Shown: one piece after another, positions 7,514 to 16,538 of the stretch
Layout: each line of letters starts with the position of its first letter
Position numbering within the stretch: the first letter of the stretch is position 1
Origin: Nostoc sp. PA-18-2419
GTDB taxonomy: Bacteria; Cyanobacteriota; Cyanobacteriia; Cyanobacteriales; Nostocaceae
Length of the DNA: 40,080 nucleotides
NCBI RefSeq assembly: GCF_005869855.1
Contig: NZ_SZNH01000012.1
Span: 68,006 to 108,085 of the forward strand
Direction of reading: 5' to 3'
Notes under the pieces: model-generated
Told to the model about the DNA's origin: nothing
Seen by the model: only the letters and a program-made list of their open reading frames with translations
Databases searched by the model: none
Made by a program: the position numbers and the translations under genes

Positions 7514-8794
7514 ATGAGTCAAAAAGTTGTGATTACAGGGATGGGAACTCTTAATCCCAATGGTAAAAGTGTAGGGGAGTTTTGGAAAAATTGTTGCCAA
7601 GGACGTTCTGCTGTTCGTCAGATTACTGCCTTTAAAATCCCCCAAACCCAAAGCCAAATGGCAGGGATTGTTGATGACTTTGATCCTTGGGAAAGTATTC
7701 CTCACTTACCCCCTACCCTAGATCGGAGTACGCTTTTTGCCCTAGTTGCCACTCAAGAAGCCCTCAAATCAGCAGGGTTGTTTAACCTAGAGCGTTCTTG
7801 GAATCACCAACGTTGTGGTGTGTTTATCTCGACAGCCATTGCTCAGATTACCAAAATGGAGCAGTCATTTGTCCATCAAAGTCGGGGAGGACACAAGCCT
7901 TTACAAGCTATACAGCCCTTTGCAGCATCTCGCTCTCTATTGGATGCCTTTGGCTTCAATAGCACGGCTAAATGTCTCGCTCGCCACTTTGGTTTGGGAG
8001 GGGGATACACAACAGTGACCACAGGTTGCACAGGTGGACTGGATGCCATTGGCTACGCCCTAGAAGCAATTCGCTCAGGAGTAGTGGATGTGGCAGTAAC
8101 TGGCTCTACAGAAGCTCCGATTACCCCCCTAACCGTGGCTGCCTTTGGTAAAATTGGTGCAACCTCCCTACGTAACGCTGAACCCCAGCAAGCGAGTCGT
8201 CCCTTTGATTACGATCGCGATGGCTTTGTTTTGGCTGAAGGCTGTGGCATCTTAGTAGTGGAAAGCTTAGACCATGCCCAGGCGCGGGGAGCCACAATTT
8301 TGGCTGAAGTTGCTGGCTTCGGCAGTGTCAATAATTATTATCACATGACAGATATTCCCCAGGATGGACTGCGGATTGCTAAATCAGTACAATTAGCGCT
8401 CCAAGATGCAGGTATTACTACTGATGAAATTGACTCGATTAATGCTCATGGTTCTTCTACGCCTCAGAATGATGTAGCGGAAGCCAATGCATTTAGACAT
8501 CTGTTTGGAGACCGTGCCTCTACAATTCCAGTCACATCTACTAAATCGCAAATTGGTCATCCCCTCTCAGCTTCTAACAGTATTGAAGTCATTGCTTCGG
8601 TTCTTTCTCTGAGGACAGGTATCATTCCACCAACGATTAACCTAACGCAACAAGACCCCCTCTGCCCTCTGAATGTGGTAGCCAATGAAGCTCGTCAACA
8701 ATCGAGCCGTTGCCTTCTCAAAACTAGTAGTGGATTTTCAGGTATTCATTCGAGCTTAGTAATCCGTAAATATGAGGAGGTAGGTAATGTCTAA
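7514..8794 (+). CDS. Type II PKS ketosynthase alpha (KS-alpha)
   Basis: This 426-residue beta-ketoacyl synthase catalyses chain elongation on the ACP. The catalytic triad is complete: Cys172 in TTGCTGG, His312 in NAHGSSTP and His349 in KSQIGHPLSAS, with Lys344 nearby. It is FabF-like in length and layout. Three points separate it from the fatty-acid enzyme: the partner gene directly downstream is a KS-beta, their frames overlap by 8 bp, and the neighbours are cyclases. AAGGAA precedes the ATG. No acyltransferase is nearby, so malonyl groups probably come from the FabD of fatty-acid synthesis, as is usual for type II PKSs. Confidence 0.92.
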   Translation: MSQKVVITGMGTLNPNGKSVGEFWKNCCQGRSAVRQITAFKIPQTQSQMAGIVDDFDPWESIPHLPPTLDRSTLFALVATQEALKSAGLFNLERSWNHQRCGVFISTAIAQITKMEQSFVHQSRGGHKPLQAIQPFAASRSLLDAFGFNSTAKCLARHFGLGGGYTTVTTGCTGGLDAIGYALEAIRSGVVDVAVTGSTEAPITPLTVAAFGKIGATSLRNAEPQQASRPFDYDRDGFVLAEGCGILVVESLDHAQARGATILAEVAGFGSVNNYYHMTDIPQDGLRIAKSVQLALQDAGITTDEIDSINAHGSSTPQNDVAEANAFRHLFGDRASTIPVTSTKSQIGHPLSASNSIEVIASVLSLRTGIIPPTINLTQQDPLCPLNVVANEARQQSSRCLLKTSSGFSGIHSSLVIRKYEEVGNV

Positions 8795-9989
8795 CCAACA
8801 CCGTTGCGTTATTTCTGGAATTGGTTTGGCTACACCTGCTGGTAGCGATTTAGAAACAGTTTGGCAAACTCTGGCTAAAGGTACTCCTCTTTTTCAACCT
8901 CTAAAAATATTTAACGACGAGCCAGCTGAGCAATGGGTTGCCTGTGTCGATGATGACCAATTAGACCACAATCTGAGCAAGCGTCAGTTAAAAAAATTGG
9001 ATCGGTTTACAATTTTGTCTTTAGCTGCTGTCAATGGAGTTTTACAAGATTCCCAGTTTCCTTTAAATGACCAAACGCGCGATCGCCTTGGCATTTTGAT
9101 GGGGAACTGCACGGGTGGGTGGTCTTATGTCGAACCGATGATGTACCCGCTTTACACCGAGGGTATGCAAGCGATTAACCCTTATGTGGCGACAGCTTGG
9201 TTTCCCGCAGCTCCTCAAGGTGAAATCTCGATTTTGTATAGCATTGGCGGTTACAGCAAGACGATCGCCGGGGAACGGATCAGCGCTGGTCTAGCCCTCG
9301 AACAATCGATGTGGCTGATTGAAAGGCAGCGATTGGATGCCCTGTTAGTAGGCGGTGCGGAGTCCCCTTTGAGTGCCTTAGTGTTAAACGCCTTTCGAGA
9401 AGATGGGCAAACCTCAGCACAAAATCAATATCGACCTTTTAGCCAAGAAGCAGATGGCTGTTTGTTAGGAGAAGGCGCAGCGATCGTACTGTTGGAATCT
9501 CAGGAACAGGCGCAAGCACGGGGAGCCAAGATTTACGCAGAAGTTCTAGCAATCGCTAGGGGAATGTGCCTAGAAGGGTGCTTACGTCGTTGCTTAGAAA
9601 TTGCCCAGCTATCCCCCCAAGACATTGATTATGTTTTGTTGGATGCGTTCGGAACGCCCGAAAAGGATGGTGAGGAATACCATGCTCTCCACGCAGTCTT
9701 CGGAAACCATGAGCAGTTGGCTATGAGTTCCCCAAAATCCATGTATGGCAATTTAGTGGGGGCAAACATGGCATTAGACCTGGCGCTAGCTTGTCTGAGT
9801 TTAGAGCGGCAGACTGTTCTACCGACTTGTTTGCAGACAGGTTCGCTGAAAGTACCACCTCTAGGTCAGCATATCGTAGGAAAGTCTCAGCCTCGTCTGT
9901 TAAATCATATCTTGGTCAATGGACGCGATCGCGATGGACAGAGTGTTGTGGTTCTTCTGGGGCAACCAGCCTCTCAACCCCTTGATTAA
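8787..9989 (+). CDS. Chain-length factor (KS-beta) of the type II PKS
   Basis: This is a ketosynthase-like protein of 400 residues with no catalytic triad. By alignment with KS-alpha, the active Cys is replaced by Arg164 (in AGERISAG), the first His by Phe (DAFGTPEKD) and the second His by Asn (SMYGNLVGAN). KS-beta proteins pair with KS-alpha and set the number of elongations. Actinobacterial ones usually have Gln at the Cys position, so Arg is unusual. GAGGAGG just upstream is a strong ribosome binding site within the end of KS-alpha, and the 8-bp overlap points to 1:1 synthesis. Chain length cannot be predicted from these residues. Confidence 0.88.
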   Translation: MSNQHRCVISGIGLATPAGSDLETVWQTLAKGTPLFQPLKIFNDEPAEQWVACVDDDQLDHNLSKRQLKKLDRFTILSLAAVNGVLQDSQFPLNDQTRDRLGILMGNCTGGWSYVEPMMYPLYTEGMQAINPYVATAWFPAAPQGEISILYSIGGYSKTIAGERISAGLALEQSMWLIERQRLDALLVGGAESPLSALVLNAFREDGQTSAQNQYRPFSQEADGCLLGEGAAIVLLESQEQAQARGAKIYAEVLAIARGMCLEGCLRRCLEIAQLSPQDIDYVLLDAFGTPEKDGEEYHALHAVFGNHEQLAMSSPKSMYGNLVGANMALDLALACLSLERQTVLPTCLQTGSLKVPPLGQHIVGKSQPRLLNHILVNGRDRDGQSVVVLLGQPASQPLD

Positions 9990-10004
9990 ACAATTCGCAA
10001 TTAC

Positions 10005-10090
10005 GTTTTGTGATAGCGAAGCGTTAGCGAGTCTTGCCTACGGCACGCTGCGCGAACGAGCGTCTGGGGATTTAGACCCCAACACAAAAC
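10005..10090. repeat. Interspersed foldable repeat after the KS/CLF pair
   Basis: GTTTTGTG at 10005-10012 and CACAAAAC at 10083-10090 are inverted. They enclose GC-rich sequence (GCGAAGCGTTAGCGAGTC and GGCACGCTGCGCGAACGAGC) and an inner TGGGG/CCCCA hairpin. The inner sequence is related, in inverse orientation, to the insert at 24204-24357. It is a short mobile or palindromic repeat of the Nostoc type, not a gene. Confidence 0.65.
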
Positions 10091-10109
10091 AAGCTTTGGC
10101 ATTGGGGAT

Positions 10110-10128
10110 GGGGTTTTAAACCCCTTTT
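10110..10128 (+). terminator. Possible short intrinsic terminator
   Basis: GGGGTT and AACCCC form a small hairpin directly followed by TTTT. The loop is tiny, so this is weak evidence. It would end or attenuate transcription after the chain-length factor gene. Confidence 0.3.
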
Positions 10129-10159
10129 AGTAGGATAATTTTCATTACAAAGAATTGCA

Positions 10160-10795
10160 ATGCATCAACTTACCCTCCACTACTTTCCTAAATCTTCTTG
10201 CAGCCGTAAAGTTCTTTTAGTTCTGCTCTATAAAGGTATCCCTTATGACGAAATTATTGTCAACCTAGAACAGGGACAACAAAAAAGTTTAGATTTTCTA
10301 CGGCTGAACCCCCACGGTCAAGTGCCTGTCCTTCAGTACCGTGACCACATCATTTACGACTCAGCCGTCATCAATGAATTTTTAGAAGAAAAATTCCCCG
10401 AACCTCCGTTATTACCACAAGATGAGGTTGAGCGAGCCAAGGTACGGATGAGTACGGTATATGCCGATCAGGTTTTTTATCCTCACATTTCTCGAATCTT
10501 GCGCGAGTTCCGCAAGCCAGTTGAGCAAAGAAACCAACCGTGGATTGAGACTGAACTAGCTCAATTTAAAAATAACGCCTTGTTGTTTTTAGAACAGAGT
10601 TTGCAAAAGCAAGCTAACTCCTTCCTGTTTGGCTCGTTTACATTAGCAGATATTGCTTATGCACCGGGTTTGGACACCTTACTTTGCATCAGTGGACTGA
10701 CGCTAGAGGCTTACCCTGCTACACGGGTATGGTTACAAACAATAAGGCAATTGCCTGCTTTCAGGAAAACCTTGTCTTTAAGTTGTAGCAATTAA
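10160..10795 (+). CDS. Glutathione S-transferase family protein
   Basis: This 211-residue protein has a thioredoxin-fold N-terminal domain (LTLHYFPKSSCSRKVLLVLL; Ser/Cys near residues 12-15; LRLNPHGQVPVL with the cis-Pro that contacts glutathione; YDSAVINEFLEE) and an all-helical C-terminal domain with FTLADIAYAP. GSTs add glutathione to electrophiles, isomerise or reduce substrates. In this cluster the substrate may be a quinone or epoxide intermediate, or the enzyme may protect the cell from the product (inference). It is the first of three GST-fold proteins in 3.7 kb. Confidence 0.83.
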   Translation: MHQLTLHYFPKSSCSRKVLLVLLYKGIPYDEIIVNLEQGQQKSLDFLRLNPHGQVPVLQYRDHIIYDSAVINEFLEEKFPEPPLLPQDEVERAKVRMSTVYADQVFYPHISRILREFRKPVEQRNQPWIETELAQFKNNALLFLEQSLQKQANSFLFGSFTLADIAYAPGLDTLLCISGLTLEAYPATRVWLQTIRQLPAFRKTLSLSCSN

Positions 10796-10904
10796 GGTTC
10801 ACTGAAACATTCACTGTTGAGGCTCTGTGTAAAACAATCTTAAGAAATTCAACAAAGGGTTGTAGAAATAAGAAATGTGACGATACTTTCTAGGAAGATT
10901 AGCC

Positions 10905-11630
10905 ATGAAAAAAATTGAAGTGTTTGTTTGGTCTGGAATTAATGGCCTCCCCTCTTCTTCTCCTTTTTGTTTGAAAGTCATTGCAGCTCTGCGTTATAAG
11001 CAAATTGACCATCAGATCACCGTTGTTGATCGCCCTCCTAGCTGGCTCAAACGAGGTAAACTTCCTGCGATTAAAATTGATGGCCAAATCGTTGAAGATT
11101 CTACCAATATCTTAAACTTGCTTGACGAGCTAGTCCCTAATCGCGCTCTGTTGTATCCAACCGATGAACAAAAACGAGCTGAAACGCTCTTATTAGAAGA
11201 CTGGAGTGACGAATCTTTTTACTGGTTTTTAGTCTATTCTCGCTGGGTCATCTTAGAACATTTTAACCAATTTAAGGCAGCCGCTTTTAAAAACCTTCCT
11301 GCCCCACTACGCCCGATTATTCCTACACTTATCCGTCAGAAGGTACTCAAACGACTTGAGGCCCAAGGCATTGCTCAACTACCTTCATCAGAGCGGCTGA
11401 AGCGTTTTCAAGAAGCCTGTTGGTGTTTGGAACAGAAACTTGGCGAGCGATCATTTTTAATCGATGAAGCGATCACCGCCGCAGATTTGGCAGTCTTTTC
11501 GATTCTGCAAATTATTAAACAGTCCCAACTCGATGATTTATCAGCAGTGTTGTCTGAGTATTCGTTACTCACTCGGTGGTTAGACCAAATCGACACGACG
11601 ATCAATCAGCCTACTCTGGCTTCTCTTTAG
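10905..11630 (+). CDS. GST-like protein with divergent active site
   Basis: This 241-residue protein has a GST fold. The N-terminal segment contains LPSSSPFCLKVIAALRYKQ (a CxxK-type start of helix 1 rather than CPxC), then GKLPAIKIDGQIVEDSTNIL with the cis-Pro and the glutathione-contacting Glu-Asp-Ser. The C-terminal helical domain ends with ITAADLAVFSIL. It is closer in pattern to metaxin/Faxc-like or atypical GSTs than to the gene upstream. AGGAAG precedes the ATG. The function in the pathway is unknown; isomerase or conjugating activity are possibilities. Confidence 0.72.
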   Translation: MKKIEVFVWSGINGLPSSSPFCLKVIAALRYKQIDHQITVVDRPPSWLKRGKLPAIKIDGQIVEDSTNILNLLDELVPNRALLYPTDEQKRAETLLLEDWSDESFYWFLVYSRWVILEHFNQFKAAAFKNLPAPLRPIIPTLIRQKVLKRLEAQGIAQLPSSERLKRFQEACWCLEQKLGERSFLIDEAITAADLAVFSILQIIKQSQLDDLSAVLSEYSLLTRWLDQIDTTINQPTLASL

Positions 11631-11667
11631 AAGATTTCCGATAGCTGAAGAAGCAATTATGAGAATC

Positions 11668-11847
11668 ATTGGAACAGAAAACCGAGTTGATCTGAAAAAT
11701 CTTATTGCATGGGGATTTTCTGAAGGGTTGTAGTAGCTCATTTGGAAAATAGCCAAGTAACTGCATAACCATAAAGTAAGGGTTTGAGCGTTTAAAAACT
11801 TTTGTAGTGTTCATGTAATATGACTTATCCCGGTTTTCTGTTCCGAT
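11668..11847. mobile_element. MITE-like element bounded by inverted repeats
   Basis: GGAACAGAAAACCG at 11671-11684 is repeated inverted at 11831-11844, and the match extends by CAT on the outside with one mismatch. The 180-bp unit lies in the 283-bp gap between a GST gene and the methyltransferase. It encodes nothing convincing. A target duplication was not found. Confidence 0.55.
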
Positions 11848-11913
11848 GCTACTAATACCCAAATTGAATTACTTAGTAAAACAACCAAAAGTTACAAGAG
11901 GCAAGGATTTGTA

Positions 11914-12915
11914 ATGGAAACACGTAATGAATTTGAACTGATCAAAATGATTGCGGCTCCCTGGATCTCCCAATCTATCTACGCTGTGGTCAAGCTGGGA
12001 GTGATTGATTTGTTAGTAGATGCGACAGATTATCAAGCTCTAGCTCAGAAAGTAAACGCGAACCCAGAAGTACTGTATCGCCTTCTTCAAGGACTGGTAA
12101 GCGTTGGGATTGTATCTGAAATTCGTCTTGGGACTTTTGTCTTAACTGATATTGGGTCACTGCTACTTTCAGGAGCAGCAGGAGGACTAAGTAGCCTTGC
12201 CTTACTGTGGGGAGAGGAGTTCTATCAAGCTTGGGGTAACGTGTTGGAGACTGTGCAAACAGGAAATACTGCTTTTGATCGCGTCTACAATACCAACTTA
12301 TTTCAGTATCTCCATAGCAAACCAGAAGTAGCCAAGACCTTTAATGATGCGATGACGGGACTAGCTGCATTCCTCTACCCAAAAGTACTTACCACCTATG
12401 ATTTTTCCAGTTGCAAACGACTGGTGGATGTTGGTGGCGGGTGCGGCACTTTGATCGGGCTAATCCTGGCCGCAAATCCTAGCCTCAAAGGAGTTCTATT
12501 CGATCAACCAGATGTCGTCACCCAAGCAAATACCGTATTGTCAGCTTACGGTGTCTTAGATCGCTGTGACATTGTTGGTGGGGACTTTTTTGAAACAGTT
12601 CCTACCGGAGGTGATACTTATGTGTTATCAAACATTATTCACGATTGGGACAACGACCGATCTCTATCAATATTAAACAATTGCCGCCGTGCAATCGATG
12701 AACAAGGACGCCTCTTACTGGTGGAAATGGTTTTATCTAATCAGCAAGAGCCAACATTAGCCCGGATGACAGATTTGAATATGCTTGTTCTGACTGGAGG
12801 TCGGGAGCGAACTCAAGAAGAGTTTACTTCTCTGCTGAGTAGTTCTGGCTTTGCTTTGAAGCGATTTTTACCTGTAGAGCAGGTAACTTGCATTGTTGAA
12901 GCAGTCCCAAATTAA
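11914..12915 (+). CDS. SAM-dependent O-methyltransferase (Methyltransf_2 type)
   Basis: This 333-residue enzyme has an N-terminal dimerisation winged-helix domain (residues about 8-85) and a Rossmann SAM domain starting LVDVGGGCGTLIG (170-182). The catalytic-base motif is NIIHDWDNDRS (His243). These are the features of O-methyltransferases that modify aromatic polyketides and plant phenols. A few relatives have become hydroxylases or decarboxylases, so methylation is likely but not certain. AAGGA precedes the ATG, and 14 bp separate it from the next gene. It implies that the product carries at least one methoxy group. Confidence 0.86.
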   Translation: METRNEFELIKMIAAPWISQSIYAVVKLGVIDLLVDATDYQALAQKVNANPEVLYRLLQGLVSVGIVSEIRLGTFVLTDIGSLLLSGAAGGLSSLALLWGEEFYQAWGNVLETVQTGNTAFDRVYNTNLFQYLHSKPEVAKTFNDAMTGLAAFLYPKVLTTYDFSSCKRLVDVGGGCGTLIGLILAANPSLKGVLFDQPDVVTQANTVLSAYGVLDRCDIVGGDFFETVPTGGDTYVLSNIIHDWDNDRSLSILNNCRRAIDEQGRLLLVEMVLSNQQEPTLARMTDLNMLVLTGGRERTQEEFTSLLSSSGFALKRFLPVEQVTCIVEAVPN

Positions 12916-12929
12916 TCAGAGGACACAAA

Positions 12930-13844
12930 GTGGGTTACTTTGTTGACGGAAAGTGGATTATTGAAAGTAAACCTCCTAGCAAAAAAGGTGAGTATATGCG
13001 TACTCCGACAACTTTTCGGGAGCGCATTACCGCAGACGGCTCATCATCTTACCCTGCGACACCTCATCGTTATCATCTCTATGTAACTCTGTCTTGTCCT
13101 TGGGCGCATCGGGTTTTGTTGATGAGAAAGCTGAAGGGGCTTGAGAAGGCGATCTCGGTTTCCATTGCAGATCCAGTTGCTAGCAAGGATGGATGGGAGT
13201 TCACTGATCGACTAGGGTGTTTACCGGACACGGTGAACAATGCTAGGTTCTTGCGGGACATTTATATTCGTGCAAATTCTAATTATACAGGCAGAGCAAC
13301 GGTTCCTGTTCTCTGGGATCAATTGACACAAACGATTGTCAATAATGAATCTCTAGAAATAATGAGAATGTTGGATTTGGAATTTGATGCTTGTGCTGAA
13401 TCGTCAGTACATTTTTGTACTCGTGAGACAGAAGCGGCGATCGATGAGACTATTCAAGCACTTTACCCAATCAATAACGGTGTCTACCGTGTAGGCTTTG
13501 CCCAAACGCAGTCAATTTACGATGAAGCAATCGCCCAATTGTTTGCTGCTTTAGATTACTGGGAACAAGTTCTGGCTCACAATCGTTTTATTGGTGGTGA
13601 GGCTATTACTGAAGCAGATTGGTGTTTTTTTGTGACCTTGATTCGTTTTGATTGCGCTTATTATGAGGCATTTGAGTGCAACCAACGCCGAATTGTTGAG
13701 TATCCCAATTTGTGGCGTTACCTCCAAGAGTTATTTGCTATGCCTGGGGTAGCGCAGACATGTAATTTAGAGCATATTCGCCAGCATTATTTCCTTTCTT
13801 ATCCTATGCGGCGCGATCGCTCTGTTACTGTTGGAGCTTGGTAA
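12930..13844 (+). CDS. Glutathionyl-hydroquinone reductase-like (Xi-class GST)
   Basis: This 304-residue protein has the motif SCPWAHR with the nucleophilic Cys56, the signature of glutathionyl-hydroquinone reductases (PcpF, YqjG), which remove glutathione from glutathionyl-hydroquinones with the help of a second glutathione. The N-terminal extension with FRERITADGSS and the segment VPVLWDQLTQTIVNNESLEI are family-typical. It starts at GTG, set by AGAGGA seven bases upstream. Together with the two other GSTs and the flavoprotein this supports a quinone/hydroquinone intermediate in the pathway (inference). A gene for general quinone detoxification captured by the cluster is the alternative. 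Confidence 0.85.
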   Translation: MGYFVDGKWIIESKPPSKKGEYMRTPTTFRERITADGSSSYPATPHRYHLYVTLSCPWAHRVLLMRKLKGLEKAISVSIADPVASKDGWEFTDRLGCLPDTVNNARFLRDIYIRANSNYTGRATVPVLWDQLTQTIVNNESLEIMRMLDLEFDACAESSVHFCTRETEAAIDETIQALYPINNGVYRVGFAQTQSIYDEAIAQLFAALDYWEQVLAHNRFIGGEAITEADWCFFVTLIRFDCAYYEAFECNQRRIVEYPNLWRYLQELFAMPGVAQTCNLEHIRQHYFLSYPMRRDRSVTVGAW

Positions 13845-13944
13845 TGATGTTTGATGTTAGTTAACAGATGCAAGAAATACAAGTTTTTTTGTTGCAGTAT
13901 TTGTAGTTGCACTGTATTAGGAGCAATCTGAATTCTCACTTATT

Positions 13945-14036
13945 CAGGACTTATGCAAAATCATGAAAAAACGAACCACAGAGGGCGCAGAGGACACGGA
14001 GAAATAAGAGTTTCAGAGAGTGATTGCGTAAGTCCT
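13945..14036. mobile_element. Short MITE of the AGGACTTACGCAA family
   Basis: AGGACTTATGCAAAATCA at 13946-13963 and the inverted TGATTGCGTAAGTCCT at 14021-14036 bound about 90 bp. The interior contains CCACAGAGGGCGCAGAGGAC, a word common in Nostoc genomes. The ends match those of the IS at 112-676. It separates the tailoring genes from the exporter genes, whose promoter probably lies at or after it. Confidence 0.7.
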
Positions 14037-14115
14037 ATTCTTTACGAATGATGATTGCTCCACTGAGACGTTAATCGAGAAATTTAAAAGTTAAAAGCAT
14101 AAAGGAGATTGTCTT

Positions 14116-15327
14116 GTGAAAAAGGCTACCATCTCACAGACCCCTCGCCTCAGACTGGGATTTTTAATCAATTTGATCGCACTAATTGGGTTGATTGGTG
14201 GTTTGTCAATTGTTAGTTTATACTATTTTCTGACTCGTTCTAGACCTGTAGAATCTAGCCTAGCCGCTAGTGCAACTCCTGTGGTTGTACCTCATAAAGT
14301 CACCGCTTTAGGTCGTTTAGAACCGCAAGGGAAAGTAATTGCTTTGGCAGCTTCCCCAGCAGGTGGAACCCGAATTGCTCAACTTTTAGTTGAGGAAGGC
14401 GATAAAGTTCAAGTTGGTCAAGTTGTGGCTATTTTGGATGGACATGACACCCTTGTTGCAACACTTGAGCAAGCTAAACGTCAAGTCAAGTTTGCCCAAT
14501 CTCAATTAGCGCAAGTAAAGGCAGGGGCAAAAACAGGGGCTATTGAAGCACAGCATAAAAAAGTGGCGAGTTTAGAGGCAAATCTCCAAGGACAAATTGC
14601 CACTCAAAAAGCCAAAATTGCGCGTTTAAAAGCTGAATTTAGCAATGCAAAAGCTGAGAATCAACGTTATGAACTTTTACATCAAGAAGGAGCTATTTCT
14701 ACGTCTTTATCGGATAGTAAACGACTAACAATGGATACCTTTAATTGGCAAATTCAAGAGGAGAAATTGAGTCTTGAACAAATGGTTAATACTTCCGAAA
14801 AGCAGATTCAGGAAGCTAGTTCAACTTTAGATCAGATTCGTGAGGTTCGTCCTGTTGATGTTGCTGTTGCTCAAGCTGATGTGGAAAGTGCGATCGCTGC
14901 TTTAAAAAAAACCGAATCTGATTTGAAGTTAAGCTATGTTCGTTCACCGATTAATGGTCAAGTTTTAAAGCTCAATACGCATCAAGGAGAAGCTATTAAC
15001 AGTGCTACCAATACCACCAATAGCGGAATCATGAAGCTGGCCTATACAGAGCAAATGAATGTTGTTGCCGAAATCTATGAAACTGATATTCATCAAGTTC
15101 ATCTAGGTCAAAAAGCCACAATTACTAGTGATGCTTTTCCACAAAAATTAACCGGAACAGTTATTTCTTCAGGTTTAGAAATTGGTAAACAAGATATTTT
15201 TAATGCTGATCCAGCAGCAGATGTTGATGCGAGAGTTTCAGAAGTGAAAATTCGTTTGTCTCCTAAAGATAGTCAACAAGTCAAAAGTTTAACCAATCTC
15301 CAGGTTGAGGTTAGCATTAATCTTTAA
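14116..15327 (+). CDS. devB: DevB-like membrane fusion protein
   Basis: This 403-residue periplasmic adaptor of the HlyD/DevB type has a membrane anchor at about residues 15-38 (FLINLIALIGLIGGLSIVSL), a biotinyl-lipoyl-like domain split by a long coiled coil (residues about 110-275, rich in Lys, Glu and Gln) with LLVEEGDKVQVGQVVAILDG before it and SYVRSPINGQVLKL after it, and a C-terminal beta domain. It starts at GTG with AAAGGAG upstream. DevB joins the inner-membrane DevCA pump to a TolC-type channel; in heterocysts the complex exports envelope glycolipids. Its place behind the polyketide genes suggests that this paralogue exports the polyketide. Confidence 0.88.
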   Translation: MKKATISQTPRLRLGFLINLIALIGLIGGLSIVSLYYFLTRSRPVESSLAASATPVVVPHKVTALGRLEPQGKVIALAASPAGGTRIAQLLVEEGDKVQVGQVVAILDGHDTLVATLEQAKRQVKFAQSQLAQVKAGAKTGAIEAQHKKVASLEANLQGQIATQKAKIARLKAEFSNAKAENQRYELLHQEGAISTSLSDSKRLTMDTFNWQIQEEKLSLEQMVNTSEKQIQEASSTLDQIREVRPVDVAVAQADVESAIAALKKTESDLKLSYVRSPINGQVLKLNTHQGEAINSATNTTNSGIMKLAYTEQMNVVAEIYETDIHQVHLGQKATITSDAFPQKLTGTVISSGLEIGKQDIFNADPAADVDARVSEVKIRLSPKDSQQVKSLTNLQVEVSINL

Positions 15328-15353
15328 ATTTCTATTAAATAGGAGGTCTAAAT

Positions 15354-16535
15354 ATGATAAATAGAATTTATTTGCCTTGGTTACAACTAACCTATAATAA
15401 ATTCAAATTTGTAGTAGCTTTATCAGGAATTAGCTTTGCTGTTCTGCTCATGTTTATGCAACTAGGGTTTCGTAGTGCTTTATTTGAAAGTGCCGCTCGT
15501 TTACATAACGTTTTGCAGGGAGACATCATTTTAGTCAGTCCTCAATATATTTCTTTAGTTTCCTTTCGTCCTTTTTCAGAGCGAAGACTTTATCAAGCTC
15601 GTAAGTTTGAAGAAGTAGAATATGTAGCTCCTGTGTATTTAGATGCAGCACAGTTAACCAACCCAACTAATCGGTTAAAATATATGATTCTGACGATAGG
15701 ATTCAATCCTGAGCGATGTATTCTAGATTTACCTGAAGTCTGCAAAAATCTCAAAGAAATTCGTCAAGAAGATAACCTACTTTTTGATGCCCTATCTCGA
15801 CCTGAATACGGGATACAAGCTGATAAATTTAATCCGCAAAAACCGATTCATTTAGATGTAGGAGCGTCTGGTGGTGGCCCCTCACGGGAGGTAGTAATTA
15901 GTGACCTGTTTAAGTTAGGGCCATCTTTTAGTTATAACGGTCATTTGGTCACGAGCGATTTAAACTTTCTGCGGATTTTTGGTACCCGTTCTCAAAAAGG
16001 GTTGATTTCTCTTGGCATTATTAAATTGAAACAGGGGGCTAATGTTGAGCGCGTACTTAAAAATATGAGGACAACTTTACCTCATAAAGATGTCTTGATT
16101 TTATCCAAGCAAGAATTTATTGACTTGGAAAAGAATCATTGGAAAAATAACACACCTATTGGCTTCATTTTTGGTTTGGGGGCTGCTCTTAGCTTCGTTG
16201 TCGGTACGATTATTGTTTATCAGGTTCTTTATACTGATGTCTCAGATCATTTGGCTGAATATGCTACTCTCAAAGCGATTGGTTATAGAGATATATATCT
16301 TTTAAAAATTGTTTTTCAGTCATCTATTATTTTAGCCATATTAGGGTATATCCCAGGTTTAATTATTTCTTGGGGTTTATATGATATGGCTACACAAGCT
16401 ACGAAATTACCTATTTACATGAACTTTGATCGACTTGTCTTTATTTGTTGCTCAACTATTTTTATGTGTTGTATTTCCGGCGCACTTGCTGTTAATAAAC
16501 TCCGTTATGCTAATCCATCAGATATCTTTAAATAA
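15354..16535 (+). CDS. devC: DevC-like ABC transporter permease
   Basis: This 393-residue FtsX/MacB-fold permease has a first membrane helix at about 20-40 (FVVALSGISFAVLLMFMQLG), a large periplasmic domain, and three helices near 272-292, 318-340 and 360-380. The length and the motifs FMQLGFR and EYATLKAIGY are those of DevC. AGGAGGT lies seven bases before the ATG. It forms the membrane part of the exporter with the DevA ATPase encoded 3 bp downstream. Confidence 0.9.
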   Translation: MINRIYLPWLQLTYNKFKFVVALSGISFAVLLMFMQLGFRSALFESAARLHNVLQGDIILVSPQYISLVSFRPFSERRLYQARKFEEVEYVAPVYLDAAQLTNPTNRLKYMILTIGFNPERCILDLPEVCKNLKEIRQEDNLLFDALSRPEYGIQADKFNPQKPIHLDVGASGGGPSREVVISDLFKLGPSFSYNGHLVTSDLNFLRIFGTRSQKGLISLGIIKLKQGANVERVLKNMRTTLPHKDVLILSKQEFIDLEKNHWKNNTPIGFIFGLGAALSFVVGTIIVYQVLYTDVSDHLAEYATLKAIGYRDIYLLKIVFQSSIILAILGYIPGLIISWGLYDMATQATKLPIYMNFDRLVFICCSTIFMCCISGALAVNKLRYANPSDIFK

Positions 16536-16538
16536 ATT

